NCBI RefSeq assembly: GCF_030272615.1 | Contig: NC_081410.1 | Coordinates: 573,077,241-573,141,240 of the forward strand | Source: Cryptomeria japonica | Lineage: Eukaryota; Streptophyta; Pinopsida; Cupressales; Cupressaceae | Length of the DNA stretch: 64,000 bases | Reading direction: 5' to 3' | Shown: piece by piece, positions 44,945-56,215 of the stretch | How positions within the stretch are numbered: position 1 is the stretch's first letter | How the letters are laid out: each line of letters begins with the position of its first letter | Translations under genes and position numbers: made by a program | Notes under the pieces: generated by a model | The model's database searches: none | Seen by the model: only the letters and a program-made list of their open reading frames with translations | Told to the model about the DNA's origin: nothing

Positions 44945-47620
44945 TCAAGGGTCAAGAAAAGAGATCTTAACAAACACAAAGACATGTTAAGCATCACATT
45001 ATGAGGGATCACATTACATGAAATAAAACACACAAAATAAGAAATCTACTGCATGAATGAGCTAGCCTAGCAAATCATCTACCTCCTAATCTTGCTCAAC
45101 ATCATTTAGAGATGGTGGACAAAATGCTAAAGGAGCTATGATTAGTACAATAGATGGACCATCTCTAGTGCCAAACAAGGATCATGCTCTAATGATGAAT
45201 CAATATATGTGTCACTAGGAGTTAGAATTAAATCTTTTGAAAACATGAAAGATGAATAATCACTAGCATTGTTAACATCCTCAACTGTATCATCAAAGTC
45301 AACTAAATTGATCACAATAGGAAGTTTGATGCAAGGAGATGAAGAAGAAGAAGAAGAAGAAGAATTTTTTTAATTAACAACTTCAATTTTTGGTAGGGTT
45401 GGTCAAGGTAAGGCTCCTCTCTAGGATTGGGCAAAGGTTGGGAAGATGGGATCAAATCAACATTTGACCGCTTTGGAGAAGAATCAATTTTGGAAGCAAG
45501 CTCATAAGCATTGGCATGAAATCGTTGTCAACATCCTCTCACACTATTATTTTATTAGTTACAACTTGAAGATTCTATAGATGAACATTGGGGATCACTC
45601 AATATCAATTTCTTTTCTTTCATTTCTCTAGTAACAGAAGGAAACATTCGAGGTTGAGAGATAGAAGATGTTGAGGTTTTTTTTCTATCCTTTATAGGAT
45701 TTGAAGGTGGAGCCACAATAGCTATAGGAGGAATAGTAGGATTAGGAAGGAGTCCTAGTCTAGGATGAGGCTCATTCATGACCTATAGGGAGGAAGAGTT
45801 ATTTATATATCCATATATGACAAAGGGTACTTAGGAGAAGTAGTTGAAGTGGATCCCAAAGGATTAACTAAGGATGTTATCCTATTGGATTTAAATTTTT
45901 GATAGGAAAGTTATAGGATATCTTGACAAGGTTTAAGTGGTTGAGTTTCTTGAGGCCAAATTAAATCAAGTGTAAAGTTTTCATGGTTAGCTAAGAGATG
46001 GAAAAAATTATAATGTATAGCTATGACTTTCCCATTGTTAGCGAACTTCAAACACATAAATGGATGGTAGAAGGGACTGCCTTCATGGATGTGAGCTAAG
46101 TATGACCCAACTTCACATGAAATTGGTTTGAGGTAGGGATAATAGAAAAAGTAACATCTAAGCGCTTATCTTGCCAACTTCTATAGGAGGGGTGGTGGAA
46201 GCTATAGTGGGACAAGTGAAACCATCATGCACCATAATCAAGACTTTAAATTTATCACATGTGTCTTGATGTAATTGCTATGTGTAAAGATTTTATTTTG
46301 TAATAAAATACATGATATGTATTGGATCAATGAGCACTCCATGTGAGAGTTTATCTTTGATTTTTACAGTAATGTGTAAAGAATCATCAGGTTCTTTTAT
46401 GATGTCACTTGGGGTGAAGGTAATATTAGGTTCATGCTTACAATTAGGTTTCTCTTGGTCTATCAAATTCACAACATTGAACTAGATTCATAAAATATGT
46501 CATCAATAGCCATATAGTCGTTATCTTTATGCTCAACAACATTGGTGGAATGAGAAGGCAAAGGATTGGTAAATATTTGCAAGTTTTAATTAGGTTCTTC
46601 TACAAATTTATTTCCTTTATCATTCACACCATCCACCACTATAGCATTAGAATCATTGTGATCTTGAATTTCATGCTTTAGATTCATACATTTCTCCATG
46701 TCATGCCCAAGTTGATAATGGTATTGACAAAATTCTTTGAAATTATAGGAAGGAGGTAAGGTTTGGATGGATCTATGGGATGGATATGGGGAAGCTGCAT
46801 CAAATTATTGTTATAAACAATTTAAGCATGATGCTATGTACTCAAAAAGGGGTGTGAAGTGTGATGTTTGAATGGTTTAGAGGAAAGTGAGCTACAAAAG
46901 GAGGTTTGTGGTTGCAACTTGAGTATTAATATGGTTGGAATAATTTTTGCTATTGATCTTAATAAAGTTTTTATTTTATTTTCTAAATATTTGAATTTTT
47001 TAATGAGAATCTTCATTCTTACCAGCTAGAGTCAAAGATGAAGAGGCTTCATATTGACTAACCTAAAGGTGATAATTATGAAGTATCAAGCACAATTTAT
47101 GTGAAAGATTAATATTGAAAAAATAAAATCATTTGTCTAGTAAATTTTTGTAAATTATTAATAAAAATTCTTCGGATATCAACATCGGGAATAGGATAAG
47201 CAACTTGAGAATACAAATTTTGATATCTACTAATAAAATCAATCACTTTTTCCTTAGAACCTTGTTTGCAATGCAATTATTCAACCAATATAATTCGTGG
47301 CACGATATTGTTTTGAAAATGTTGAATGAATGCATCTACCAATTGATGAAAATTAGCAAATCAATAACTAGGCAAGGATTAAAACCATTCCAAAGCATTC
47401 TTTCTTACAGAATGGGGGAATATTTTTGCAAGGATCTTTTCATCATAGAAGAAATCATTGTATAAAGAAAAAATATTTTCACTTAAGTGTGTGGGTCGCC
47501 TTTTCCATGATTCTCAAAATGAGGAACCTCAATGTGTTTTGGGAAAGGGGTTTTATGGATTTCAATGGAACTTGTGTTAGTGTAGGTTTTTTCATTTTTA
47601 TTTTTTTATGTTAGAGGGTA
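44945..47620 (-). pseudogene. Tat/Athila-like gag-pro, remnant 2
   Basis: On the minus strand the Gag-domain part (about 47520-47100) has a ..LPSY..FHQLVDAFIQHFQNNIVP stretch and KEKVIDFISRYQNLYSQV, close to remnant 1. The zinc-knuckle-like FCQYHYQLGHDMEKC lies near 46730-46690. The protease region (46500-46150) includes SHGVLIDPIHIMYF and VHDGFTCP. Further down are an AIHYNFF-like segment and a proline-rich part (45779-45555). Frames are broken many times. No RT, RNase H or integrase follows before 44944, so either this copy is 3'-truncated or the lineage lacks pol. Confidence 0.72.
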
Positions 47621-48039
47621 TTTATTTTTTCTACACATAATTTAATCTTTCTTGGATGAGTTGTTAATATGAGAACACATGGCAAAATACTTTATCTATA
47701 TGTGTCACTCTCTTCCACATATGTGCAGTAAAGTTACACACTCTCTTTTGGCTTGTTGTGCCACCTCTCATAACCATTATTTTGTTATTTCCTAAGTGAG
47801 TTATGGGGTAGTTGGGTTTCCCAATTTGGATGTATATGCTCATGTTTTACTACATATTCAACACTATCCACTCACTTTCACTAGTTCAATGATAGCCTAG
47901 TGAGAGTATTGAGAGTCTTCTCAAAATTCTCTTTTTTTGTCTCTATTTTTTCCTCATTTCAAATTTCTTTGCATTCATCTATTTGTTTGATTATTGGGGA
48001 GATTTTTGGATTTGGTTGTTCATTTCTGCTGCTAGGATA
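47621..48039. other. Spacer; nothing recognised
   Basis: T-rich sequence between the gag remnant and the copia LTR, with no ORF or structure noted. Confidence 0.45.
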
Positions 48040-49247
48040 TGTTGTTGTAACTGATGTCAATATATTTATGTGAGTTGTTTCGGTAAGTTTGGGAAGAGTT
48101 TTTGGTCCGATTTTGTAGTTTGGTTGTGTTGATCACTGTTTTGCAGAAACCAATATTTCCTTCAATATATTCCGGTGTGATCAGACCTTGTGCTAAGACT
48201 TTGGATGATTGTTTGGGATGATCTTGTGTATCTTTATTTCAGATGGTTCATGATTTGGTGCTCCACAAGTTATCTTTCCTCATGATAGTTGCTGATTGGT
48301 TGTGTTCTTGAGCTTTGAGATGTTGACCGATGAAGATTTGAAAAGAGGTATTGGTGGAACTGTTCTGGATGATTCTAATATGCTTGTTAGTGTTTCCTAG
48401 TCGTGTCCTATTTATTTTGGTGATCTACATTGATCGTTGTGCGATTTTTTGGTGATTTCTATGAATCGGTGATGATTTGCATGTTATGCAATATTTCTGG
48501 TGGTGTAGCATGTTGCGGTTGATCTTAATGGAATTTCCAATGGTGTCACATGATTTGGAAATTTTAATTAGGTCCATTCTATGTAATAATATTGGTTTGT
48601 TGGTCAATATTTATATGTGTAACGTAATTTTTGTAACTATAGGTTGAGGGTTGAGAGTTTAGCTGACCTTGTTATCAAGGTTGATGATTTGTATAAATAG
48701 GTGATATGTTTATGTAATTTAGGTGTCAGTATTGTATCTGCATTTTTTAGAGAGAGGTAAATGTGCGAACATAGATATATCATTCAGTGAAGTGTTGAGG
48801 TATGTTTGGTGTTACAGCGTAGACAACTATGCTTAACTGAAACTATCATCAGGCATTTGTAGATGCTATCATTGCAGTTCATTCCTTCTGGATTGTAGTT
48901 TGAATCATATTGTAAGCTAGTGAGACTTTCCTGAGGGTTGTAGCCTTCCAGGCATATATCTTTTGAGCAGTGAGCCTGAATGCAAGTGCATTCCCCATCT
49001 ATGTAATATTTATGTACTCTTGGCCATAGTATATGAATATTGTGGGTTCAAGCCCCACCATGGTTTTTCCCTATCTGGGTTTCCATGTAAACATTCTGGT
49101 GTTGTGGATCTGTGTATTTATTGTTGCATGTTTATGCTCTTATCTATTATGCATTGTTAAATTGGTGGATAAAGAATAAGTTTGTGGTTTTAATTTCTGG
49201 TAGATCAAAGATTCACTACCCCCTCTCAGTGATCTTTGATTCTAACA
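48040..49247 (+). repeat. 5' LTR of the copia derivative (about 1,208 bp)
   Basis: The likely start is TGTTGTAACTGATGTCAATA, by analogy with the other LTRs, and the end is TTCTAACA. A TATA-like TGTATAAATAG lies near 48689. The conserved hairpin stem GTGGG/CCCAC is at 49042-49046 and 49054-49058, followed by ATGGTTTTTCCC-N-GGGTTTCCATG, and the CCCCCTCTCAG box lies at about 49219-49229. The left boundary is less certain than the right. Confidence 0.72.
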
Positions 49248-49261
49248 ATTAGTATCAGAAC
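49248..49261 (+). promoter_or_regulatory. Degenerate iMet primer-binding site
   Basis: ATTAGTATCAGAAC directly follows the LTR end and matches the usual ATTGGTATCAGAGC with two substitutions. Confidence 0.75.
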
Positions 49262-49399
49262 TTATGATGAAGGTCAACATTTTGTTTTAGCTCCTATTTA
49301 GCTTGAAGAGCCTAAGCAGAATGATCCAGTAAAGACTGTGAATCCGGATGTTGTTGTTGCTAGTGATGATGTGTAGGAACTTAAAGATCAGAACAATCA

Positions 49400-50480
49400 A
49401 AAGACACTGAGGTATGTAAGATTGAATCATTCTGAGAATCAGATTATTGGTGACAAGAATAAAGGTGTGATGACTAGAAGAAGGTTAGTTGCAAAAGAAA
49501 TATGTTTGATTTCTAAAGTTGAACCTAAAGATGTTGTTGAAGCCTATAAAGATGATAACTAGATTAGAGTTATGGAAGAAGAGTTAGATCATATTGAAAA
49601 TAACAACACTTGGGAACTTGTTCTTAGACCTAAAGATAAAAATGTTATTGGTACTAAATGGGTTTTTAGGAACAAATTGAATGAAGCTGGTGAAGTAGTC
49701 AAAAATAAAGCCAAACTGGTCTACAAAGGATATTCATGGCAAGAAGGGATTGATTATGAAGAGAGTTTTTCTCTGGTTTCCATAATTGAAGCTGTTAGAT
49801 TGTTGCTTGCTTATGCTTCTTATAAAGATTTCAAGGTATATCAGATGGATGTCAAATATGCATTTTTGAATGGTGATCTAGAAGAAGAAGTTTATATTGA
49901 ACAACCTGATGGATTTTCATTGTTATATGATAGAGACATGGTATGTAAGTTGAAGAAAGCACTTTATGGATTAAAACAAGCTCCTAGAGCCTAGTATGCT
50001 AGATTAGACAAATACTTGCTAAAATTGGGATTTATCAAAGGTGGTACTGATAGTAATATATATTTCAAGATTGAAAATGATAAAATTTTGATTGTTGAAG
50101 TCTTTGTTGATAACATTATCTTTGGTGGTGATGATGATATGAGTATAAAGTTTGTCGGATGCAAAAATAATTTGAGATGTCTTTGATTAGTGAGATGAAA
50201 TTTTTCTTAGGTTTGCAGATTGCACAAATAGAAAAAGGTATCTTTATATCTCAAATAAAGTATGTAGAGGAATTGATGAAGAAGTCTGGACTAGATGATT
50301 CCAAACCGGTTGGAACTCCTATGGTGACTGGCTATAAATTGTCTAAAAATAATGAATCTTCTAAAGCTAATCAGATTTTGTACAGATCTATGGTTGGTGG
50401 ACTACTATATCTTACTCAGACTAGGCCTGACATTATGCATGTTGTGTGTATGGTTGTGATGCTGAAGCATCCTCGATTCA
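49400..50480 (+). pseudogene. Ty1-copia reverse transcriptase, broken
   Basis: The block 49572-49994 shows copia RT motifs: NNTWELV, GTKWVFRNKLNE, an ARLV-type KAKLVYKGYS, QMDVKYAFLNG and KLKKALYGLKQAPRA. After an in-frame TAG come LDKYLLKLGF and the catalytic loop, which reads VFVDNIIFGG at 50100-50120. Its second Asp is changed to Asn from the usual YVDD. The frame breaks near 50160 and resumes at 50177 with SEMKFFLGLQI and ILYRSMVGGLLYLTQTRPDI. RNase H is absent. The enzyme would copy element RNA into DNA; this copy cannot. Confidence 0.93.
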
Positions 50481-50732
50481 TAGCAATCTTGCATCAACCA
50501 AAAAATATTTTCTTCCTGTTTTGCTTTTTGTTTGTAGTTTCAACATTTCTTTTTGTGTGTCTCAGTTTTGGCTCATTGAATCCTATGGATTTGGATTCTA
50601 CTTGAAGATGTGATCATATTTCTTATTTCCAAACGGTATCACATTTGGATCATTTTCCAACAAGTTATCGCTATCGGTTTCCTTGACAGTTTCCTGTTAT
50701 CGGTTGACAATGATGATATGATGAATCAATAG

Positions 50733-51720
50733 TGATCTGATCAACTACTGAGAGGGGGGGTGAATTAGTAGATAAAAAACAAAATAAACTTTCACCAAAC
50801 TTAAACCCAACTCATAAACAACTTCTGAACTAACCAGTTTAGATATTGAACCATAAACTATTACTGCACTATCAAGTTTACTAGTTGACTAAGATATCAA
50901 TATAATAGTGTAATCAGATCTGTAACTTAGATACCTTTTATCCAAAACATCAAAACACTTTACTACCATTAGTAATAGATCATTTCAGATCACTTTTGGT
51001 CATCTAAACATGTCATAGTGGATTTACCAGTTAAACATATTAACCATATAAAAAACATACACAAAATCATTCACCACTTGACACAATGATTTTTGACGTG
51101 GAAACCCAAATGGGAAAAACCATGGTGGAGATGAATACCCACAAGTATTATGAACTCTTCTGAAGTTTTACAGGTGTTAGGAGCCAAGCCTTGTTAGAAT
51201 CTTTACAAAAATGTCCTATTAGGAACAGATTCGGTTAAGGACCACCCAATTAAGGGATTGACTATAATATCCTATTAAGAGCAATACCCTGTTAGGAGTA
51301 ACCTCGATAGAGGATTTGAAATCCAAGCTAATGGATCACCTGGTTAGAGGATTTAGATAGCATCAAGCTTGTTAAATCTTACCAGGTAAGGGATTTAACT
51401 GTTGTAATTTTTAGAGAACAAGAGGGTCTTGTTGATCTGGTAATAGCACTACTCTGCTTGATTAGATCATTTTAAGCTCCCATTTGCCTTCAAAACATTG
51501 TACAAATACTCCTTCTGGTTTGGCAACAATTAGCTTAACACACAACCAAAATTGCCAACACTATTACAAAACAACTCATCGACCTTATAAGCAAAACAAT
51601 AGGTCGGTAAAATATCACAAAACCTAAGATCTCATAGAGATTACAAACATATCGGTTCAAACATGACCATTGGATTACATAGTGTGTGAGCTTGAATTTC
51701 ATCATCAAAATGTTACCTGT
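50733..51720 (-). repeat. LTR of the hairpin-pair group, minus orientation; right end uncertain
   Basis: On the plus strand it likely begins TGATCTGATCAACTACTGAG, then the G-run of the C-rich box (50748-50762). The hairpin pair lies at about 51090-51132 (ACCCAAATGGGAAAAACC, GTGG..CCAC), and a TATA-like stretch (complement of CCTTATAAG near 51577) follows. No primer site flanks the left end, so it is a solo or 3' LTR. The right end was not fixed, and no duplication was found. Confidence 0.6.
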
Positions 51721-52831
51721 AATAAGTTAGTTTCACAAAATACAATGGAAATGCATACAGGAAATCCAAAATCCATCAATGAAACTACATGAAATACATA
51801 CTAATATAAATCATTATTTTACCTTCATGACTTATGTCTCATTGTGTCCTAACTCCACTGTTCTTGGTTGCAGATGGTGTAATCTCAGACAATGCACTGT
51901 TGGCTTCCAAGATGGCATATGAAGAATGGACTGATAACTTGTAGTTAACTGATAGTATGATATGCAAAGCTACATGATTATGCTAAATGATACTATATGA
52001 TAATATTGCTAAAATGATATTTGCTATTGGCTTCAAAAACTCACGAATTCATAAGATTGGCTTGAAAACAATTTTTGAAGACTCACTACCTCTCAACTGA
52101 AGCTCTTGGTTTTATAGACTTTGAGAGGATAAGATGATGTGGCTCAGATCAATGGTCATGATCAGATCTACAGATTTGAATGGTTGTGAGAAAAAGTGAA
52201 GGTTGAGAGAAAGGGGGAAGGAGAAGACAAGTGTCACTTATCTCACCTTGACTGGGTTGCTGACTGAGGGAATCTAGGGATGGTTGGAGGAAATTTAGGC
52301 ATGAGAGGACAAGTGGACTCAAGTCCTTCCTAAGATGTAGAGGGTGTTGGAGAGAATATAGGAAATGGTTATGAAATGTGTGTACGCACACAATTTCATT
52401 AATTTTGGAGGTTGAAGATAAATCATGAATTAATATTTAAGGAATAATAATTTCCTTAGCCACATGTTGGATGAGTTGGCAAAGGGAAGATGAAGTGGAG
52501 ATGGAGGGTGAGTTGGATAAAGGGATTAAATAATTTAGGAATTATTTAATATTTGAGACTATAGGATAGGAGAATAACCATTAAATATTGGATATTTAAT
52601 TGATTGGAGAAGATAATTAAATATTAGATATTTAATTAACTTGGTTAGAGGAATAATTAAATATTAGATATTTAATTAATTAGAGGAATAAGATGAATTA
52701 ATTAATAGAAAGATATGAAAATGAATTAAATTAATTAATCTTTTCGAATTAACTATTTAATAGAAGAATAAATATTAAATAAATATAAAATATTTATTTA
52801 ATTGCTCATAGCCAATTTTTAGGTGTATACA
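51721..52831 (-). repeat. 3' LTR of a Tat-type gypsy element (left limit uncertain)
   Basis: On the minus strand a TGTATACACC start abuts the polypurine tract at 52832. A TATA-like TCTATAAAACC (complement of about 52106-52116) marks a promoter about 700 bp into the LTR. The AT-rich upstream part contains three palindromic ATTAAATATT.GATATTTAAT units. The end of the LTR toward lower coordinates was not found; it meets the LTR listed at 50733. Confidence 0.55.
52578..52690. repeat. Palindromic tandem repeat (three units, about 45 bp)
   Basis: ATTAAATATTGGATATTTAATT and two ATTAAATATTAGATATTTAATT units are separated by GGAGAAGATA or GGTTAGAGGAATA spacers. Each unit is nearly a perfect palindrome. 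Confidence 0.85.
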
Positions 52832-52845
52832 TCTTGCCCCTCTTT
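52832..52845 (-). promoter_or_regulatory. Polypurine tract of the Tat-type element
   Basis: The minus strand reads CAAAGAGGGGCAAGA directly before the LTR start TGTATACACC. This is the only strong purine tract next to a plausible LTR in this element. Confidence 0.65.
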
Positions 52846-54059
52846 GAAATGATGTCGAGACAACATTGTTTCAAAGATTAAATCAAGTCTCGATAATGCT
52901 TGATAGAAATTGAAAATTGATATTGTGTGCCCCCTCAAGAGATTGATCATGAAATTGTCAAAAGTTTTAGTGTGAATGATTAATCTCGTGATAATGTGAT
53001 AACAAATTTAGTCAATTAAATTCATTTGTAAAAAACAAATTAAATTGACCCATTGTTGAAATTAATTACTCTTGAAATAGTAAATATAAAATTAACCAAG
53101 GCTAATTTTAACTTCATTGTTATCCTTGTCAACTTTTTGGAGAGAATATTCTTGCTAGGTGGCCAAAATGGTGATTCTAGTGGAGTGTCATCGATTCGAG
53201 CGAGTTCAGTGATATCAGCGGCCAACTGAGTATGGGTATCCGATATGTATCTTATCTTGAGCTTTGTTTTCAAGTTTTCGTTCAAAATTTCATGCTTTAG
53301 GCGCTCTTTTTTGAATATTTGAAATTTTTGATTTTTTCAATTTTTTGATTAACGCATTTGCAATTTAGTTTAGCGCTTATGCAATTTTGGTTAGCGCAAA
53401 TGCTTGATTTAGCACTTTTGCTTTGTATGTTAGTGCAAATGCATAGATTGTTAGTGCTTTTGTGTGTTTTAGCGCGTTTGTTTGATTTGTTAGCGCAAAT
53501 GCATGAAATGGTAGTGCTTTTGCATAGAATAGCGCTTTTGTTCAAAGTTGATATTTTTTATAAGTGTGAAGGTTTAAAATCACTTTTGATGATTAGATTT
53601 AACATGTGTAATATGCAATATGGATGAAATAGAGTCTTGATTGAGTGATTGCATGATTGATAGATAGTTTTGATTGCTCGATCGACTAGTTTTGAGTATC
53701 TTGATTAATAAAGTAGCTCTGATTAGCTTGAGTGATAAATTGGATTATTGAGTAGCTGTGATTAGCTTGATTGATAGATTTGATGATTGATTAGCTTTGT
53801 TTAGCTTGATTGATTAGCTCTAAGAAACCAATTTAGTTTCTGATGCAAGAGCTTAGCAGAGTTTTTGATCAAACTCAGTGATTGATAACAAACTATGGTT
53901 GATAGGTTTAAAATGATTTGATAGCTTAAGTTGCTTCAATTTGATTTGATTCATTGATTTGATTGGTCGATAGCTTGATTTGATTGACTGATTGATGATT
54001 GAGTTAGTTTGATTTGATTGATTGGTTGATAGCTTTGATTTAATTGATTGGTTTCTTTA
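52846..54059. repeat. Low-complexity spacer with TAGCGC minisatellite and TTGATT repeats
   Basis: From about 53350 to 53545 a minisatellite alternates TTAGCGCAAATGCA- and TTAGCGCTTTTG-like units with a period of about 25-30 bp. From about 53640 to 54060 TTGATTGATTAGCTTTG-like units recur. Both sit in the 3' non-coding region of the Tat-type element, between its PPT and the antisense PMD ORF. The overlapping frames 53297-53545 and 53358-53627 are shadows of the repeat. Confidence 0.7.
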
Positions 54060-56215
54060 GAAAAACACGAGAAACTTGATGTTCTCCAGTGTTGGAAGAA
54101 ATTACCATCCATGTGTCATTTAGTTCCAGAGTTGTCCTAGGCTGAGATTAGACACATAGATGCCTGTGGTTTACGTCATTTATTGTTTATGCCAGAGATT
54201 ATGCATAACAAAGGTTTGTTGACTACATTAGCCGAGAGATGGCATAGTGAGCATAACACTTTCCACCTACGGACGGGTGAGATTAGTGTTACCCTAGAGG
54301 ATGTCTATAGGATTCTGCATATCCCAGTGACTGGGGAGCTAGTGCAGTATGATTATCAGGATCGCATTGGGACCAAGGCTTGCAGAGTCATTTTTACTAA
54401 TGAGAGCATTAGTAGAGGAGAGATCTGATAGGTAGACATGGTGATGTACTATGAGACTCTTCCTGTTATTCTTGCTGGTTTGATTAGTGGATTTATATGT
54501 CCTGATAGGCGATCTCGAGGTTTATCGGTTGGATGGGGTGAGGTTCTACTGAGTATGATGCAACATCATACATGATATGCTTGGGGTGTTTGTATGCTAG
54601 CACATTTATATAATGATCTACACCAGGTTGTGTATGATGAGAGTGCTAGTTTATCGACAGGATGTACTTTATTACAAATCTGGTGTTAGGAGTACATTGT
54701 TGTTACTCGGCCTATCCACCATAGAGTTCATGGAGAGAGACAGCCATATGTTTATTTTTATGCAGGTATTATTACTCAGCCCAAGCTGGGTAAGATGGAG
54801 TATTGGTGTTAGGTTCTTGATTCTTTAGATAGTATTATTTGGAGACCATATGTTGATTGTGAGCCATGGATGGATGATGCACAGACATTACCATTTATCA
54901 TGCAGAGTAGATATCTCATTGGTCATACACCCTTCATTGTTGAGCGACACTTGATTGGTCAGATTTTGAGACAGTTCGGTATCATTCAGCCTATGTCTAC
55001 TGGTGTGACGGTTTATGCTCGGTGATACAGAGATAGGCGAGATTGGGGACCATCTTTGTCATTTGAGATTGCTCATGCAAAGTTTGTTGCTACTCTGAGA
55101 GTGGCTTACGATATGAGATTACACATTCTTGATCCTAGGGTTACTGCAGAGTATGCTCAGTATTTATTAGTTCATCCATTTCCTTGGATTACGAATCCGG
55201 TAGATCCTCCTCCTAGCTCAAGAGATGACAATGATGATTTAGATGATCCTGTTAGCAGGAGATGAAGATGTAGACAAGAGCTTAGAGCTACACATGAGGT
55301 TGGGAGAGGTCAAGATGATGGTGGGGATGGAGGTGGTGGTGGTGGTGGACCTGGATAGAGAGGGTGTCGATTGAGAGTCCGTGGAGGACCATTTGGACTG
55401 GCTGGCAGGATTGATAGACCTTGTCCTATGGGTGGGAGAGATGGTGGATGGATTGGGAGGGATACTGGCAGGGTAGGGATGAGATCACCTAGAGGATTAC
55501 CATTGAGAGGGGGCAAGGTGACTAGATTGGATGGGGGTTGTGGGAGAGGTATTGATTTTGGACTGATTCAGCTAGATCCTAGAGTTATTGCAGCTCATGG
55601 TGGTGATGATGAGGATCCTAAGGATCATATTCCCCTGATTAGACGACAGGTTCAGAGAGTTACTCAGATTGAGGTTCTAGCAGTTGGACAGGTTGGTGGT
55701 GAGGGGATTGGGATTCATGCACCACAACATGATCTACTAGAGCAGGTTGCACCTATGTAGGATATGCCAGATGTAGTTATATCAGAGCATGATGTGCTAG
55801 GGCATGATACTATTGACAATCTAAGAGCACATATTGATCAGCTTTGAGCACAGATATAGACTCTTATGACTGAGAGAGACACAAGTGCTAAGAGACAACA
55901 GGATACTCAGGGTCTTCTAGATTATATTCAGCAGGTTGGATTAGGTACTCTCTCAGTGCACACTGTTAGAGCATTATTTTGGGCCAGGAAGGAGACTTCC
56001 TACTAGCGACAATGATATGAGGAGGCAGTTGCAAAGAGCTAGAGAGCAGGTAGTTATCAGACCACCGTGTTGATGGACACTAGTAGTGGTGGGGTCATGG
56101 GACCTCCTTAGAGGAGTGGTGAGCATGGTAGATAGGCATCTGGAGGATTTTCTCGCCCACAGCCATAGAGATGGATAGATTTAGGTGGTAGTGGTACATG
56201 ACAGCCGTGACTTGA
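54060..56215 (+). pseudogene. Plant mobile domain (PMD) ORF, antisense to the Tat-type element
   Basis: One frame is maintained for about 700 codons with scattered stops. The plant mobile domain is recognisable. It has GLLTTLAERWHSEHNTFHL, GEISVTLEDVYRILHIPV, a central LLQIWCQEYIVVTRP and the ERHLIGQILRQFG segment. A Gly/Arg-rich tail (about 55320-55540) and a charged C-terminal part follow. PMD proteins occur as host genes (the MAIN/MAIL1 type), in MULE transposons, and as extra ORFs of some gypsy elements. Here the gene points toward the minus-strand integrase of a Tat-type element and lies between pol and the 3' LTR, the place where antisense additional ORFs are known. Stops make this copy non-functional. 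Confidence 0.82.

Larger units (their letters stand above)
48040..50480 (+). mobile_element. Internally deleted Ty1-copia element
   Basis: A 5' LTR (about 48040-49247) and a degenerate iMet primer site are followed after only about 60 bp by sequence normally found between integrase and RT (VMTRRRLVAKE, CLISKVEPKD), and then RT. Gag, protease and integrase are therefore missing. The similarity ends abruptly near 50470, and no 3' LTR was found. Stops and a frame break around 50160 show decay. Confidence 0.85.

Noticed and set aside
49042-49058. tRNA T-arm-like sequence GTGGGTTCAAGCCCCAC
   Set aside because: It looks like a tRNA B-box arm, but no acceptor, D or anticodon arm fits around it. The same place in other LTRs holds a hairpin with different stem and loop, so it is the LTR hairpin.
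53297-53627. Cys/Asn/Ser-repeat and Leu/Val-repeat ORFs on opposite strands
   Set aside because: Both are readings of the TAGCGC minisatellite.
55310-55516. Proline-rich minus-strand ORF
   Set aside because: Antisense of the Gly/Arg-rich tail of the PMD ORF.
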